The notes below the pieces were generated by a model. That model was not told where the DNA came from, made no database searches, and saw only the letters and a program-made list of their open reading frames with translations. 64,000 nt of DNA from CBFDBF01 sp050287965 (GTDB lineage Bacteria; Pseudomonadota; Gammaproteobacteria; Chromatiales; Chromatiaceae): NCBI GenBank assembly GCA_050287965.1, contig JBNKCX010000013.1, forward strand, positions 65,393 through 129,392, given 5' to 3'. Position 1 is the stretch's first letter. The number at the start of each line of letters is the position of its first letter. Shown here piece after piece: positions 34,364-41,919 of the stretch. Both the position numbers and the translations under genes were made by a program.

Positions 34364-34933
34364 GTGGAAGAGAGGCTGAAAAGGCGACTGATCGGCGCAA
34401 CGGTTCTGGTTTCATTGGTCGTGATCTTCGTACCCATGCTTCTGGAACAGGGGCCGGTGGTTTCCCCGACCATCGATGAAACCAATATACCACCACGACC
34501 GGAAGGGGATTTCTCTTCGCGGGTCCTGCCCCTGGAGACCGAATCTCTCGAATCGTTACCCGGAGACGCGGGTGAGAAACAGGATGCCGGGACCGGGGAG
34601 ATCTCACAGCAATCGGAGGAGCCGGAACCGGTAACCGCACCGGCTGAGGAACAGCCCAAGCCGGAAGCACCTCGCCTGCGGGTGGGTCTCTCGGCGTGGG
34701 TGGTCCAGGCGGGCAGCTTCTCCAACCGGGAAAACGCGGACAAGATCGTGAAGGATCTCCAGGGGAAGCAGTTCCCGGCTTTCCTGGAGCCGACCGTAGT
34801 CGATGGAAAGACCCTGTACCGCGTACTTGTCGGGCCGGAGGTTGATCAAAAACGGGCGGAGCAGATGGCGGAGAAACTTAAACCGGAGCTGCAACGGTGG
34901 AAGTTGACCGGAAAGCTGCGAAGTTACCACTGA
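34364..34933 (+). CDS. SPOR-domain inner-membrane protein, DedD-like
   Basis: The product has 189 residues with a GTG start after AAAGGAAA. One N-terminal membrane segment (about 9-26), a Pro/Glu-rich linker, and a C-terminal SPOR domain from about 105 (SAWVVQAGSFSNRENA to the end) are seen. SPOR domains bind denuded glycan at division septa. In E. coli DedD occupies the same place between folC and cvpA and supports cell division. The gene is followed by cvpA and purF. Confidence 0.9.
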   Translation: MEERLKRRLIGATVLVSLVVIFVPMLLEQGPVVSPTIDETNIPPRPEGDFSSRVLPLETESLESLPGDAGEKQDAGTGEISQQSEEPEPVTAPAEEQPKPEAPRLRVGLSAWVVQAGSFSNRENADKIVKDLQGKQFPAFLEPTVVDGKTLYRVLVGPEVDQKRAEQMAEKLKPELQRWKLTGKLRSYH

Positions 34934-35013
34934 TTTCTTCTGCTGCGTGGAATGCTTTGGTAGAATTCTCATTCTCTACGAGGCGGGTTTCCAAAAGGTA
35001 GGCTGACACTCCC

Positions 35014-35502
35014 ATGATCTGGGTGGATTACTTAATAATCGGTATTATCTGTCTCTCCTCCGTTGTCAGCCTGATCCGTGGTTTCGTGCGTGAGGCCTTC
35101 TCTCTCGCCGCGTGGATACTCGCTTTCTGGGTCAGCTGGACATTTTTCCGTGATTTGTCCGTGCATATGCCGTGGGTTGAGGTGCCCTCCCTGCGTCTCG
35201 GTGCGGCGTTCGTTACGCTTTTTCTGGTGACCCTTATCCTCGGGGCGTTGGTGAATTTCCTTATCGGTCAATTGGTGGACAAGAGCGGGTTGAGCGGAAC
35301 CGATCGTATTGTCGGCGTTCTTTTCGGTGCGGCCCGCGGAGTGGTGTTGGTGTCCATTCTGGTGCTGTTGGCGGGATTGACTCCCTTCCCGGAGGACCCC
35401 TGGTGGCAGGAGTCCGGTTTGCTGGGCTATTTCAGCGAACTGGCGGTATGGTTGCGGGACCTGCTGCCGCCGGATATCGCCGAGAAATTTACTTTCACAT
35501 GA
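35014..35502 (+). CDS. cvpA: CvpA family membrane protein
   Basis: The product has 162 residues with four predicted membrane helices. The family start WVDYLIIGIICLSSVVSLIRG and the loop GLSGTDRIVGVLFGAARG are characteristic. CvpA is known for roles in colicin V export and resistance to bile salts, with no settled molecular function. It lies 33 bases upstream of purF, in the same order as in E. coli. Confidence 0.93.
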   Translation: MIWVDYLIIGIICLSSVVSLIRGFVREAFSLAAWILAFWVSWTFFRDLSVHMPWVEVPSLRLGAAFVTLFLVTLILGALVNFLIGQLVDKSGLSGTDRIVGVLFGAARGVVLVSILVLLAGLTPFPEDPWWQESGLLGYFSELAVWLRDLLPPDIAEKFTFT

Positions 35503-35535
35503 TTTCCAAAACGTTTTTGCAAGGTTGTTTCTGAT

Positions 35536-37050
35536 ATGTGCGGCATTGTCGGGATATTCGGGCGTAATCCGGTAAATCAGTCACTCTATGATGCACTCCT
35601 GGTGTTGCAGCACCGCGGGCAGGACGCCGCCGGTATTGTGACCTCGGAGGAGGGTAAACTTTACCTGCGCAAGGACAACGGTCTGGCCCGGGACGTCTTT
35701 CATACCCGTCATATGATCGATCTGCGGGGCAACATGGGTATCGCCCATGTCCGTTATCCCACCGCCGGTTGTTCTTCTTCCGCGGAAGCGCAGCCCTTCT
35801 ACGTCAACTCGCCCTATGGCATCACCCTGGCTCATAACGGCAACCTGACCAACGCCGACGAACTGAAGGCCGATCTATATGAGGAGGATCTCCGGCATAT
35901 CAACACCACCTCGGACTCCGAGATCCTGTTGAACATATTCGCCCATGAACTGCAGAGGCTCGGAAAACTTCGTATCTCCGCAAAGGATGTATTCCAGGCG
36001 GTGGCGGGTGTGCATCGGCGCTGTCGCGGCGGTTATGCCGCGGTAGCCATGATCAGCGGCTACGGCATTCTCGGTTTTCGTGATCCCCACGGCATACGCC
36101 CGGTGGTGTTCGGGAGCCGCGAAACCGATGCGGGTACCGAGTATATGATCGCATCGGAGAGCGTCGCCCTCGATGTGCTCGGGTTTCAACGGATCCGCGA
36201 CGTGCAGCCGGGAGAGGCGGTCTACATCGACATGGAAGGGAAACTGCACACCTTGCAGTGCGCGGCAAATCCGGTTCATTCACCCTGCATTTTCGAGTTC
36301 GTTTACTTTGCCCGGCCGGACTCCATTATCGATGATATTTTTGTACACAAGGCGCGTTCCCGCATGGGGGTGGCGCTGGCGGAGAAGATCAAGCGCGAGT
36401 GGACGGATCACGATATCGACGTGGTGATTCCGATTCCTGATACCAGCAGAACCGCGGCGCTGATGCTGGCCAATACGCTGGGTATCAAGTACGCGGAGGG
36501 ATTCATCAAGAATCGCTACATCGGCCGCACCTTCATTATGCCGGGTCAGACCGTGCGCAAGAAATCGGTACGTCAGAAACTGAATGCCATCGGATCGGAA
36601 TTCAAGGACAAGGTGGTGTTGCTGGTGGATGACTCCATCGTACGCGGGACAACATCGCAGCAGATTGTGCAGATGGCACGGGATGCAGGTGCCCGTAAGG
36701 TCTATTTCGCGTCGGCGGCGCCGCCGGTGCGGTATCCCAACGTTTACGGGATCGACATGCCGGCGGCCAGCGAACTGGTGGCCCATGGGCGCAGCGTGGA
36801 AGACGTGCGGGAGATCATCGGCGCTGACCAGCTGATCTATCAGGACCTGGAGGATCTGATAGAGGCGGTTCAGAAGAAGGGGAAGACCAATGTGAACCGT
36901 TTTGATACCTCGGTATTCAACGGTGAATACATCACCGGTGATGTGAGCGAACATTACCTGGAGCAACTTGAACTCATTCGCTGTGACAGCGCCAAGCAGG
37001 AACGGGAAATGACCGATAGCGGTATTCTCGATCTGTATAACAACGAATAG
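35536..37050 (+). CDS. purF: Amidophosphoribosyltransferase
   Basis: The product has 504 residues. The N-terminal nucleophile Cys2 is in MCGIVGIFG, with glutaminase features HVRYPTAG and the SDSE segment. The C-terminal phosphoribosyltransferase has the PRPP loop VVLLVDDSIVRGTTS near 362-376. It commits PRPP to purine synthesis. The mature enzyme has Cys at position 1 after Met removal. Neighbours cvpA and metZ give the typical pseudomonad order. Confidence 0.98.
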   Translation: MCGIVGIFGRNPVNQSLYDALLVLQHRGQDAAGIVTSEEGKLYLRKDNGLARDVFHTRHMIDLRGNMGIAHVRYPTAGCSSSAEAQPFYVNSPYGITLAHNGNLTNADELKADLYEEDLRHINTTSDSEILLNIFAHELQRLGKLRISAKDVFQAVAGVHRRCRGGYAAVAMISGYGILGFRDPHGIRPVVFGSRETDAGTEYMIASESVALDVLGFQRIRDVQPGEAVYIDMEGKLHTLQCAANPVHSPCIFEFVYFARPDSIIDDIFVHKARSRMGVALAEKIKREWTDHDIDVVIPIPDTSRTAALMLANTLGIKYAEGFIKNRYIGRTFIMPGQTVRKKSVRQKLNAIGSEFKDKVVLLVDDSIVRGTTSQQIVQMARDAGARKVYFASAAPPVRYPNVYGIDMPAASELVAHGRSVEDVREIIGADQLIYQDLEDLIEAVQKKGKTNVNRFDTSVFNGEYITGDVSEHYLEQLELIRCDSAKQEREMTDSGILDLYNNE

Positions 37051-37071
37051 ACCCCGGGCCGGAGGAGATTG

Positions 37072-38253
37072 ATGAATAACGACCAAAAGGAGTGGGGGGT
37101 TGCGACCAAGGCGATAAGGGCAGGCCAGGTCCGCACCGCCGAAGGGGAGCAATCGGAGCCGATCTTTGCCACCTCCAGTTTCGTCTTCGCGAGCGCCGCG
37201 GAGGCGGCTGCCCGCTTTTCCGGTGATCAGGACGGTAACGTCTACTCACGATTCACCAATCCTACCGTACGTACCTTTGAGCAACGGCTGGCCGCCATGG
37301 AGGGAGGTGAGTGCTGCGTGGCGACAGCGTCCGGGATGGCCGCCATCCTGGCTACCTGCATGGGTTTGCTGCAGGCCGGTGACCATGTGGTCTGTTCCCG
37401 CAGTATCTTCGGGACTACCTCGGTGCTTTTCGACAAGTACCTGTCCAAGTTCGGCATCGAAGCCTCTTTCGTGTCGCTGAGTGACCTGTCCGCCTGGCGG
37501 GCGGCGATTCGGCCGCAGACCCGCATGCTTTTTCTGGAGACCCCCTCCAATCCCCTCACCGAACTCGGTGATATCCCGGCCCTGGCGCAACTGGCCCATG
37601 CGAACGATTGCCTGCTGGTGGTGGACAACTGTTTCTGTACCCCGGTGCTGCAGCGGCCGCTGGAATTGGGAGCGGATATTGTCATCCATTCGGCAACCAA
37701 GTATCTGGACGGGCAGGGGCGTCTTATGGGCGGCGCCGTGGTGGGGGACAGCAAGCGTGTCGGCGAAGAGGTTTTCGGCGTATTGCGAACCGCCGGGCCC
37801 ACCATGAGCGCATTCAACGCCTGGGTGTTTCTTAAGGGACTGGAGACCCTGGGGCTGCGCATGCATGCTCACTCGGATAACGCGACGGCACTGGCGCAGT
37901 GGCTGGTGGAGCAGCCCGGGGTGGAGCGGGTTCACTACCCGGGCCTGGACTCCCATCCGCAGCACGAGCTTGCGGAGCGTCAACAGGCGCGGGCCGGGGG
38001 TATCCTGTCATTCGAATTGAACGGCGGGCAGGCGGCGGCCTGGAAACTCATCGATGCCACCCGCATGGTGTCCATAACGGCCAATCTCGGGGATACCAAG
38101 ACCACCATAACCCATCCCGCTACCACGACCCATAGCAGGCTTTCCCCGGAAGCAAGGCGGGAAGCGGGAATCAGTGACGGCCTGGTGCGGGTATCCGTCG
38201 GGCTGGAGGATATCGAGGATATCAAGGCCGATCTGCAGCGGGGGTTGGGGTAA
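37072..38253 (+). CDS. metZ: O-succinylhomoserine sulfhydrylase
   Basis: The ATG at 37072 has GGAGGAG five bases ahead; the in-frame TTG just upstream is not used. The product has 393 residues of the Cys/Met metabolism pyridoxal-phosphate family. The cofactor lysine is in HSATKYLDGQGR near 208. The segment NVYSRFTNPTVRTFE and the C-terminal RVSVGLED are typical. It makes homocysteine from O-succinylhomoserine and sulfide. Its place after purF supports metZ over metB or metC. Confidence 0.93.
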   Translation: MNNDQKEWGVATKAIRAGQVRTAEGEQSEPIFATSSFVFASAAEAAARFSGDQDGNVYSRFTNPTVRTFEQRLAAMEGGECCVATASGMAAILATCMGLLQAGDHVVCSRSIFGTTSVLFDKYLSKFGIEASFVSLSDLSAWRAAIRPQTRMLFLETPSNPLTELGDIPALAQLAHANDCLLVVDNCFCTPVLQRPLELGADIVIHSATKYLDGQGRLMGGAVVGDSKRVGEEVFGVLRTAGPTMSAFNAWVFLKGLETLGLRMHAHSDNATALAQWLVEQPGVERVHYPGLDSHPQHELAERQQARAGGILSFELNGGQAAAWKLIDATRMVSITANLGDTKTTITHPATTTHSRLSPEARREAGISDGLVRVSVGLEDIEDIKADLQRGLG

Positions 38254-38486
38254 TAAGAGGTGTGAGCCTGCTGTTTTTAAGTTAGGGACATCTCTGTAAA
38301 GCCTGATTATTCCACTCGCGGTTCAACGGTCTGGTTCCGGACGGCGTTTCCAATCGCTGTAAGCGTCAAGAATAGAACCTCCTGGAGGGCGATAACGGCT
38401 TCCAGGTGTCAGTATTTTTTACAGATTTTGTCCTCCCGGCCCCTCTCCGGATCACAAACCTTTGAAATAATGTGGAAATAATTTTA
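38254..38486. other. Non-coding spacer between metZ and the PEP-CTERM gene
   Basis: No supported gene is found in these roughly 230 bases. Two weak dyads are present (CTGGAGG near 38383 and CTTCCAGG near 38400), but no clear terminator with a T-run follows metZ. The sequence becomes AT-rich after 38460, leading into the promoter-like element described next. Confidence 0.4.
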
Positions 38487-38500
38487 GGAATATATATTGC
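38487..38500 (+). promoter_or_regulatory. Possible sigma-54 promoter for the PEP-CTERM gene
   Basis: The element is GG-AATATATATT-GC, a strict GG-N10-GC with TTGCA at the -12 box. The -24 box, AGGAATA, matches the TGGCACG consensus only at the GG. It lies 85 bases upstream of the ATG. PEP-CTERM genes in several bacteria are activated by the PrsK/PrsR sigma-54 system, which makes the position meaningful. Confidence 0.4.
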
Positions 38501-38584
38501 AATGCCTTGGTTATGACAAATGATTGTCTTTGTCGTATTGCTCAGGGAGCGGGTTGCTAAGAGAACTCACCGGGAGTAAGCACG

Positions 38585-39331
38585 ATGAAAATACGAAGTG
38601 GCCTCACCCTGGGCATCATTATGGGTTTCTGTTTCGCCGCCAGCCAAGTCACTGCTGCGGTCATCTACAGCGAGGATTTTGAAGGCCCCGCTCCGGATTT
38701 GACTCCTTGGGGTACATCCGGTCCTGCGCTCGTTGTTACGGCCGATGAGGCCACGCCGGCGCATCACGTTCTTGGTTCGGAGGAACGATTAGGAAGCGGA
38801 CTGTTCAACAGCAATGAAACCGTATCGTTGACACTTTCTTCCGTAGCGGCGGGCTGGTACACCTTCCAGTTCGATTTTTTTGCCATCTATACCTGGGATG
38901 GGGATGGATCCGGTTGCTGCGGTCCAGACTTGTTTAACGTCGCAATTAACGGTACGACGGTTTTGGATGATTATTTTAACCAGAGCGTCCCTTATCGAAG
39001 AGATGATGAGCTTGAATTAAGCTATATCTACTATGGATCGGAAGATCCCGGCCATAGTTATGGTGAGGAAGTAGTTGTTTTTAACAGCGCCTACCTTCTC
39101 GAGTTTCTTTTTTACCATGGCGGCGGTGATCTCCAAGTTGACTTCGCCGGTAACACCGATCAGGCGGGTCAGGAAAATTACGACTCAGGTTTTCCGGATG
39201 AGCCGTGGGCCCTCGATAATATCCTGCTCCAGACAGCGGAATCTCCAGCCGTTCCCGAGCCTGTAACCTTGGCGTTAATGGGCCTGGGGTTGGCCGGTAT
39301 CGGTATTGCCCGCGGGCGCAGAAAGAGTTAG
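38585..39331 (+). CDS. PEP-CTERM sorting-domain exported protein
   Basis: The product has 248 residues. A signal peptide ends near residue 24 (VTA-A). The middle is beta-rich, low in cysteine and acidic, like many exosortase substrates. The C-terminus has the complete tripartite signal: VPEPVTLALMGLGLAGIGIA followed by RGRRKS. By family knowledge it is cleaved at PEP and processed by an exosortase (EpsH/XrtA type), usually linked to exopolysaccharide. No exosortase is in the window. Composition and the promoter-like site suggest co-regulation with other PEP-CTERM genes elsewhere. Confidence 0.93.
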   Translation: MKIRSGLTLGIIMGFCFAASQVTAAVIYSEDFEGPAPDLTPWGTSGPALVVTADEATPAHHVLGSEERLGSGLFNSNETVSLTLSSVAAGWYTFQFDFFAIYTWDGDGSGCCGPDLFNVAINGTTVLDDYFNQSVPYRRDDELELSYIYYGSEDPGHSYGEEVVVFNSAYLLEFLFYHGGGDLQVDFAGNTDQAGQENYDSGFPDEPWALDNILLQTAESPAVPEPVTLALMGLGLAGIGIARGRRKS

Positions 39332-39432
39332 GAATCGCCCGGTGCTGACAAACGCAGTCCCGGTCAAGTGCCGGGATTGGCGTAAAATCCTGTGCCGTCT
39401 TCGGCCGCAGGAGGGTGGTGAGATGGGGTTGC

Positions 39433-39690
39433 TTAACCCAACCCGCACATACCGCCGCTGCAACAGCCGCCGGAGTTACAGGGCGGTGCGGAACCGCCGC
39501 CGCGACTGGAACTGCTGATGATGTTGCCGCCCGTGGCCAGGCGTACCACAGCGGCTTCGGCCGGGGTGTCTCCCGGTTCGATCCCGGCCCTGGCACAAAG
39601 CTCTCCCCAATTACCGATAGTTTCGCTCATGCGGTGCATGAGCTCGACGACACGGCCGTTTGCCGGGCAACTGTAATCGTAGGTGGGCAT
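39433..39690 (-). CDS. FmdB-type zinc-ribbon small protein
   Basis: The product has 85 residues. The N-terminus MPTYDYSCPANGRVVELMHRM follows the FmdB family start, where a CxxC knuckle is usual; here the second Cys of the first pair is replaced (CPANG). The middle is Ser/Gly-rich. The C-terminus ends in a cysteine and glycine cluster, CNSGGCCSGGMCG. Family members are small regulators or putative metal-binding proteins of uncertain role. The altered knuckle may mean changed metal binding. It lies between the PEP-CTERM gene and tRNA-Asn, on the opposite strand. Confidence 0.75.
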   Translation of the reverse strand: MPTYDYSCPANGRVVELMHRMSETIGNWGELCARAGIEPGDTPAEAAVVRLATGGNIISSSSRGGGSAPPCNSGGCCSGGMCGLG

Positions 39691-39764
39691 ATCGTTTTCT
39701 CCAAGGTATCAATAGTGGGGATTCTAACCCCCGGAAGTTGCCGAAATCTTCTCTCCGGCTCCAA

Positions 39765-39802
39765 ACAAAAAGGGCTTAGCTGGGGTGGCAGCTAAGCCCT
39801 TG
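39765..39802 (-). terminator. Intrinsic terminator after tRNA-Asn
   Basis: A 13-base perfect stem (AAGGGCTTAGCTG, 39770-39782, and its complement, 39789-39801) encloses a six-base loop. Read on the minus strand it is followed by a short T-run. It lies just beyond the 3' end of tRNA-Asn. Confidence 0.9.
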
Positions 39803-39810
39803 ATTTCATT

Positions 39811-39886
39811 TGGCTCCCCGGGACAGGCTCGAACTGCCGACCTAGTGGTTAACAGCCACCCGCTCTACCGACTGAGCTACCGGGGA
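39811..39886 (-). tRNA. tRNA-Asn (GTT)
   Basis: The minus strand folds as a full cloverleaf. The acceptor starts TCCCCGG, the D arm is GCTCAGTCGGTAGAGC, the anticodon loop CTGTTAA gives GTT, and the T arm is GGCAGTTCGAGCCTGTC. A genomically encoded CCA ends the gene at 39811. A promoter lies upstream and a terminator downstream, so it is a single-gene unit. Confidence 0.97.
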
Positions 39887-39898
39887 ATGAAGCGGCGT

Positions 39899-39927
39899 AT
39901 ATTAATGGTCCGACCAGACCAGGTCAA
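39899..39927 (-). promoter_or_regulatory. Sigma-70 promoter of tRNA-Asn
   Basis: On the minus strand TTGACC (39922-39927), a 17-base spacer and TAATAT (39899-39904) lie 13 bases ahead of the tRNA 5' end. The -35 box overlaps the last codons of the pseudopilin gene. Confidence 0.7.
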
Positions 39928-40481
39928 CCGCCACAGTCCAGGGGATCCCCGTTTGCGCGGGTGTCGGATAGGCGTGGCCGACCGGTGCTGGAAAGCAGGA
40001 TCGCCCGGGGCGGCACCTGGTCCGTTTCGTCACAGAAGGTGAAAGTGGCGTTATAGCCGGCCGCGGAGCCGTCCGTTTTGTAGACGACGCGTCTGCGGCC
40101 GGTGGATGTGAGCACCCGGATGTTGCCGAAATCGTGCTGTTTGAACCGCAGCAGCGGTTCACCGGGGTCGTAGGTTCGGTTGCCGTTGCGGTCTCCGAAC
40201 AACATGAATCCCCCCTGCCACTCGAATCCGTTGAGGCATTCTTGACCGTCAAAACTGGGGCAGAGAACGGTGCTGATACCCCGTTTTATCGCCTCGCTGC
40301 GGGCCAGAAGGAGATGGGTCATGACGCTGTTGCGGGCGCTGCTCATGGTGCTGTCGGCAAGCAGATGCTGATAGGAGGGAATCGCGATCCCCAAAAGAAC
40401 GGCTCCCAGGGTAACCCGGGCTACCACCTCAGGCAGGGTGAATCCGGCCATACGGCCGGGCGCGGACATACGCGTATCCAT
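39924..40481 (-). CDS. FimT/GspH-family type IV pseudopilin
   Basis: The start at 40481 is preferred because AAAGGAG stands six bases before it; the longer frame to 40511 is not needed. The 185-residue product has a prepilin leader ending in Gly before FTLPEVVARVTLGAVLLGI, with Glu at position 5 of the mature protein, then a hydrophobic helix and a globular C-terminal domain with four cysteines. GspH/FimT minor pilins prime pilus or type II secretion assembly, and some bind DNA during uptake. The gene stands alone here, without other pilin genes. Confidence 0.9.
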   Translation of the reverse strand: MDTRMSAPGRMAGFTLPEVVARVTLGAVLLGIAIPSYQHLLADSTMSSARNSVMTHLLLARSEAIKRGISTVLCPSFDGQECLNGFEWQGGFMLFGDRNGNRTYDPGEPLLRFKQHDFGNIRVLTSTGRRRVVYKTDGSAAGYNATFTFCDETDQVPPRAILLSSTGRPRLSDTRANGDPLDCGG

Positions 40482-40609
40482 AAAGCACTCCTTTGCTTTT
40501 CTGAACTGCACGGGTCCGTGTGCAGGGTTTCAGTCTAAACCAAAGCGGTAAAAAACGAAAAGTGGCTGTCTTAGTGGGGCTGGGCCCCACCGCGCATTTT
40601 ACAGTCGGT

Positions 40610-41797
40610 TCAACCCGCCAGCGCTTTTTCCAGGCGGTCGAGGGCGTTGGTCAGATTCTCCTTACTGGTGGCGATGGAGATACGGACATGACCGGCCAGG
40701 CCGAAGGCGGAACCGGGTACCAGGGCCACACCGGCGTGCTCGATCAGGTGCTCCGCCAGTTCCACATCGCTGGATACTCCATCGATCTTCTTAATGGCCT
40801 CCGAGACATCCGGAAAACAGTAGAAGGTCCCATCGGTAGGAAGACAGCTTACGCCCGGTATTTTGTTGAGGCGTTCGACCACGTAATCATGGCGCTCTTT
40901 GAAGTGAACCAGCATCTCACTGATACACGCCTGCGGACCCTCCAGGGCCTCCTGCGCCGCCACCTGGGAGATCGAGGTGGGGTTGGAGGTGCTTTGGGAC
41001 TGGATCTTCTTCATGGCCTTGATGATGTTGGCCGGGCCGCCGGCGTAGCCGATACGCCATCCGGTCATGGAGTAGGCCTTGGATACGCCGTTCAGCACCA
41101 GACAGCGGTCGCTGAGCTCCGGACAGGCGTTGAGGATGTTGACGAACGGTTCCTTACTCCAGAGGATGTGCTCGTACATGTCGTCGGTGGCGACCACGAT
41201 CTTCGGATGTTCCAACAGTACCTTGCCCAGGCCTTCCAGCTCTTCTCTGGAATAGGCCATTCCGGTTGGGTTGGAAGGGCTGTTGATGACCACCAGACGG
41301 GTCTTCTCGGTGATGGCCGCCTTCAGCTGATTGGGGGTGATCTTGAAACTCTGATCGGCTCCGGCCTGGATAAATACCGGCACTCCCCCCGCCAGCAGGG
41401 TCATGTCCGGGTAGGAGACCCAGTAGGGTGCGGGAATGACCACCTCATCGCCGGGATCGAGGATCGCCTGAGCCAGGTTGTAGAAGCTCTGTTTCCCCCC
41501 GCAGGAGACCAGGATCTGATCCGCCTGGTACTCCAGCCCGTTGTCCCGTTTGAACTTGTTGATAATGGCCTGCTTAAGGCCGGCGGTGCCGTCCACCGGG
41601 GTATATTTGGTAAAGCCGTCGTTTATCGCCTTGATGGCCGCTTTCTTGATGTGCTCGGGGGTGTCGAAGTCCGGTTCCCCGGCCCCCAGACCGATGATGT
41701 CCTTACCGGCAGCGCGCATTTCCGCGGCGCGCGCCGTGACAGCGAGGGTGGGGGAGGGCTTGACCGCCTGAACGCGGGCTGAAAGTTTTATACTCAT
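40610..41797 (-). CDS. Class I aminotransferase, aspartate aminotransferase Ib type
   Basis: The start at 41797 (MSIKLSARVQAVKPS) is chosen because this is the conserved family N-terminus; the open frame extends 26 codons further upstream without a ribosome site. The 395-residue product has the pyridoxal-phosphate lysine in NGVSKAYSMTGWRIGYAGG near 236. GAGEPDFDTP near 40 and NSPSNPTGMAY near 174 are typical of the bacterial 1-beta aspartate/prephenate aminotransferase group. It interconverts aspartate and oxaloacetate. Divergent from uvrB. Confidence 0.92.
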   Translation of the reverse strand: MSIKLSARVQAVKPSPTLAVTARAAEMRAAGKDIIGLGAGEPDFDTPEHIKKAAIKAINDGFTKYTPVDGTAGLKQAIINKFKRDNGLEYQADQILVSCGGKQSFYNLAQAILDPGDEVVIPAPYWVSYPDMTLLAGGVPVFIQAGADQSFKITPNQLKAAITEKTRLVVINSPSNPTGMAYSREELEGLGKVLLEHPKIVVATDDMYEHILWSKEPFVNILNACPELSDRCLVLNGVSKAYSMTGWRIGYAGGPANIIKAMKKIQSQSTSNPTSISQVAAQEALEGPQACISEMLVHFKERHDYVVERLNKIPGVSCLPTDGTFYCFPDVSEAIKKIDGVSSDVELAEHLIEHAGVALVPGSAFGLAGHVRISIATSKENLTNALDRLEKALAG

Positions 41798-41919
41798 CTG
41801 TTTTCCCAAAGTTACAATGAAGGTGTTGGCGGTTCCTGTGGTAGGGTGGCCGAGTCCCGGCAGGTCATCGGACAACGGACCTCAATCATATCCAATCACA
41901 TCGGGAAGCAGAATCCCCC

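Noticed and set aside
40520..41782. Plus-strand open frame of 420 codons opposite the aminotransferase
   Set aside because: The minus-strand aminotransferase has all family motifs; this frame has none.
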